Origin: Planctomycetota bacterium
Lineage (GTDB): Bacteria > Planctomycetota > UBA11346
Direction: 5' to 3'
Assembly: GCA_013816415.1 (NCBI GenBank)
Contig: JACDEN010000205.1
Location: 1-5,811 of the forward strand
DNA length: 5,811 bases
Shown here: piece after piece, positions 5,405 to 5,811 of the stretch
Layout of the letters: each line of letters begins with the position of its first letter
Numbering within the stretch: the first letter of the stretch is position 1
Position numbers and translations under genes: made by a program
The notes under the pieces: model-generated
Database searches by the model: none
What the model saw: only the letters and a program-made list of their open reading frames with translations
What the model was told of the DNA's origin: nothing

Positions 5405-5811
5405 CAGCGCTGCTCGCCGAGCCGGCGCAGGTACGCGCGGATCGCTTCCTGGTGCTCTTCGCTGAAGCGCTCGACCCCCTGGGCGCGCACGTTCCTGCGC
5501 AGCTGATCCGAAAGCCGCGAAAAGGGCGACTGCTCGGGACCGGCCGCAGCATGGTCCATCCCAGCCGCGCTCCCGATGGCGGTTCCCGGAGTCGACGGCG
5601 ATGGCAGGTCGGTGCTGCGTCCGGACGCGGACGCGAGCTGCGACGTCGCCTGCTGGACGCGTTCCGCCTGGGCGGCGCTGGCGAGGACGCCGCCCGCCTG
5701 CTTGTACGATTCGGCGCTGGATGGAGCCGCTTCGATCGCGGCCAGCGCGCGATCGGCCGCGATTGCCGCGGTGGCGTGGCCGGACGCGGATGCGGGATCG
5801 CGCGCGCCGGG
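5404..5811 (-). CDS. C-terminal part of an Ala-rich protein, coupled to the toroid-protein gene
   Basis: A frame with no stop from the window edge to TGA at 5404-5406 gives 135 residues, with the start outside the window. The visible part is Ala/Ser/Gln-rich and probably helical (DRALAAIEAAPSSAESYKQA, then VLASAAQAERVQQATSQLA), with a Pro/Ser/Gly-rich disordered stretch. It ends in a charged amphipathic tail, FSRLSDQLRRNVRAQGVERF then SEEHQEAIRAYLRRLGEQR. No membrane segment is seen in this part. The tail recalls the (Y/H)QExIRxYxxxLA ends of coiled-coil proteins found near MoxR/BatA-type operons in planctomycetes, often with prenyltransferase-repeat genes beside them; this comparison is from memory and is inference. 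The one-base stop/start overlap with the next gene shows they form an operon. Codon use (strong GC3) matches the downstream gene, supporting that it is real coding sequence. Confidence 0.7.
   Translation of the reverse strand, partial: PGARDPASASGHATAAIAADRALAAIEAAPSSAESYKQAGGVLASAAQAERVQQATSQLASASGRSTDLPSPSTPGTAIGSAAGMDHAAAGPEQSPFSRLSDQLRRNVRAQGVERFSEEHQEAIRAYLRRLGEQR

Noticed and set aside
4652..5506. Plus-strand open frame of 284 codons opposite the toroid-protein gene
   Set aside because: It is antisense to a gene with a signal peptide and clear family repeats; the composition is that of a shadow frame in GC-rich DNA and no domain is recognisable.
4854..5552. Minus-strand 232-codon Arg/Ala-rich frame crossing the two coupled genes
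   Set aside because: It is a frame-shifted shadow; the true frames on either side have a signal peptide, family repeats and a precise TGATG junction.
1..5811. CRISPR array, tRNA/rRNA, riboswitch or complete insertion sequence
   Set aside because: No regularly spaced repeats, cloverleaf-like segments, long structured leaders or transposase motifs were seen.

Overview
The window is GC-rich bacterial chromosome. It most likely comes from Planctomycetota or a related PVC-type lineage. This rests on gene families rather than any rRNA or marker gene: a sigma-70/ECF factor with a long C-terminal extension after region 4, an exported prenyltransferase/squalene-oxidase-repeat protein of the kind common in planctomycetes, and a large exported FG-GAP/PKD protein with a GGGCG-type C-terminal sorting tail. 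The phylum call is inference.

Layout. Positions 1-440 hold a truncated HigB/RelE-type toxin gene on the minus strand. It still has a plausible promoter with a palindromic operator, but its 3' end is replaced by sequence I cannot identify (1-111). Positions 440-885 hold the remnant of an M23 (LytM-like) peptidase gene. It lacks its N-terminal half and is frameshifted by an 8-bp tandem duplication just before the codons for the zinc-binding HLH. Positions 1-885 therefore look like a decayed accessory stretch. Positions 905-2716 (minus) encode an intact 603-residue secreted protein: signal peptide, about seven FG-GAP blades, a PKD-like domain, a Thr/Ser/Gly linker, and a Cys-containing glycine motif followed by a short hydrophobic segment and an arginine cluster.

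From a 138-bp divergent intergenic region (2717-2854), the plus strand carries a 465-residue sigma factor gene (2855-4252). Its sigma-2 and sigma-4 regions are followed by one transmembrane segment and an unidentified extracytoplasmic domain. The intergenic region holds a perfect 9-bp inverted repeat whose half-sites point outward to the two genes. The best systems-level hypothesis here is a membrane-tethered, self-sensing sigma factor that controls itself and the divergent surface beta-propeller gene. This is inference.

After a 90-bp convergent gap, positions 4343-5811 (minus) hold two translationally coupled genes. The upstream one is partial, encoding the C-terminus of an Ala-rich protein. 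The downstream one encodes the exported alpha/alpha-toroid (prenyltransferase-repeat) protein. I found no tRNA, rRNA, CRISPR array, complete insertion sequence or origin.
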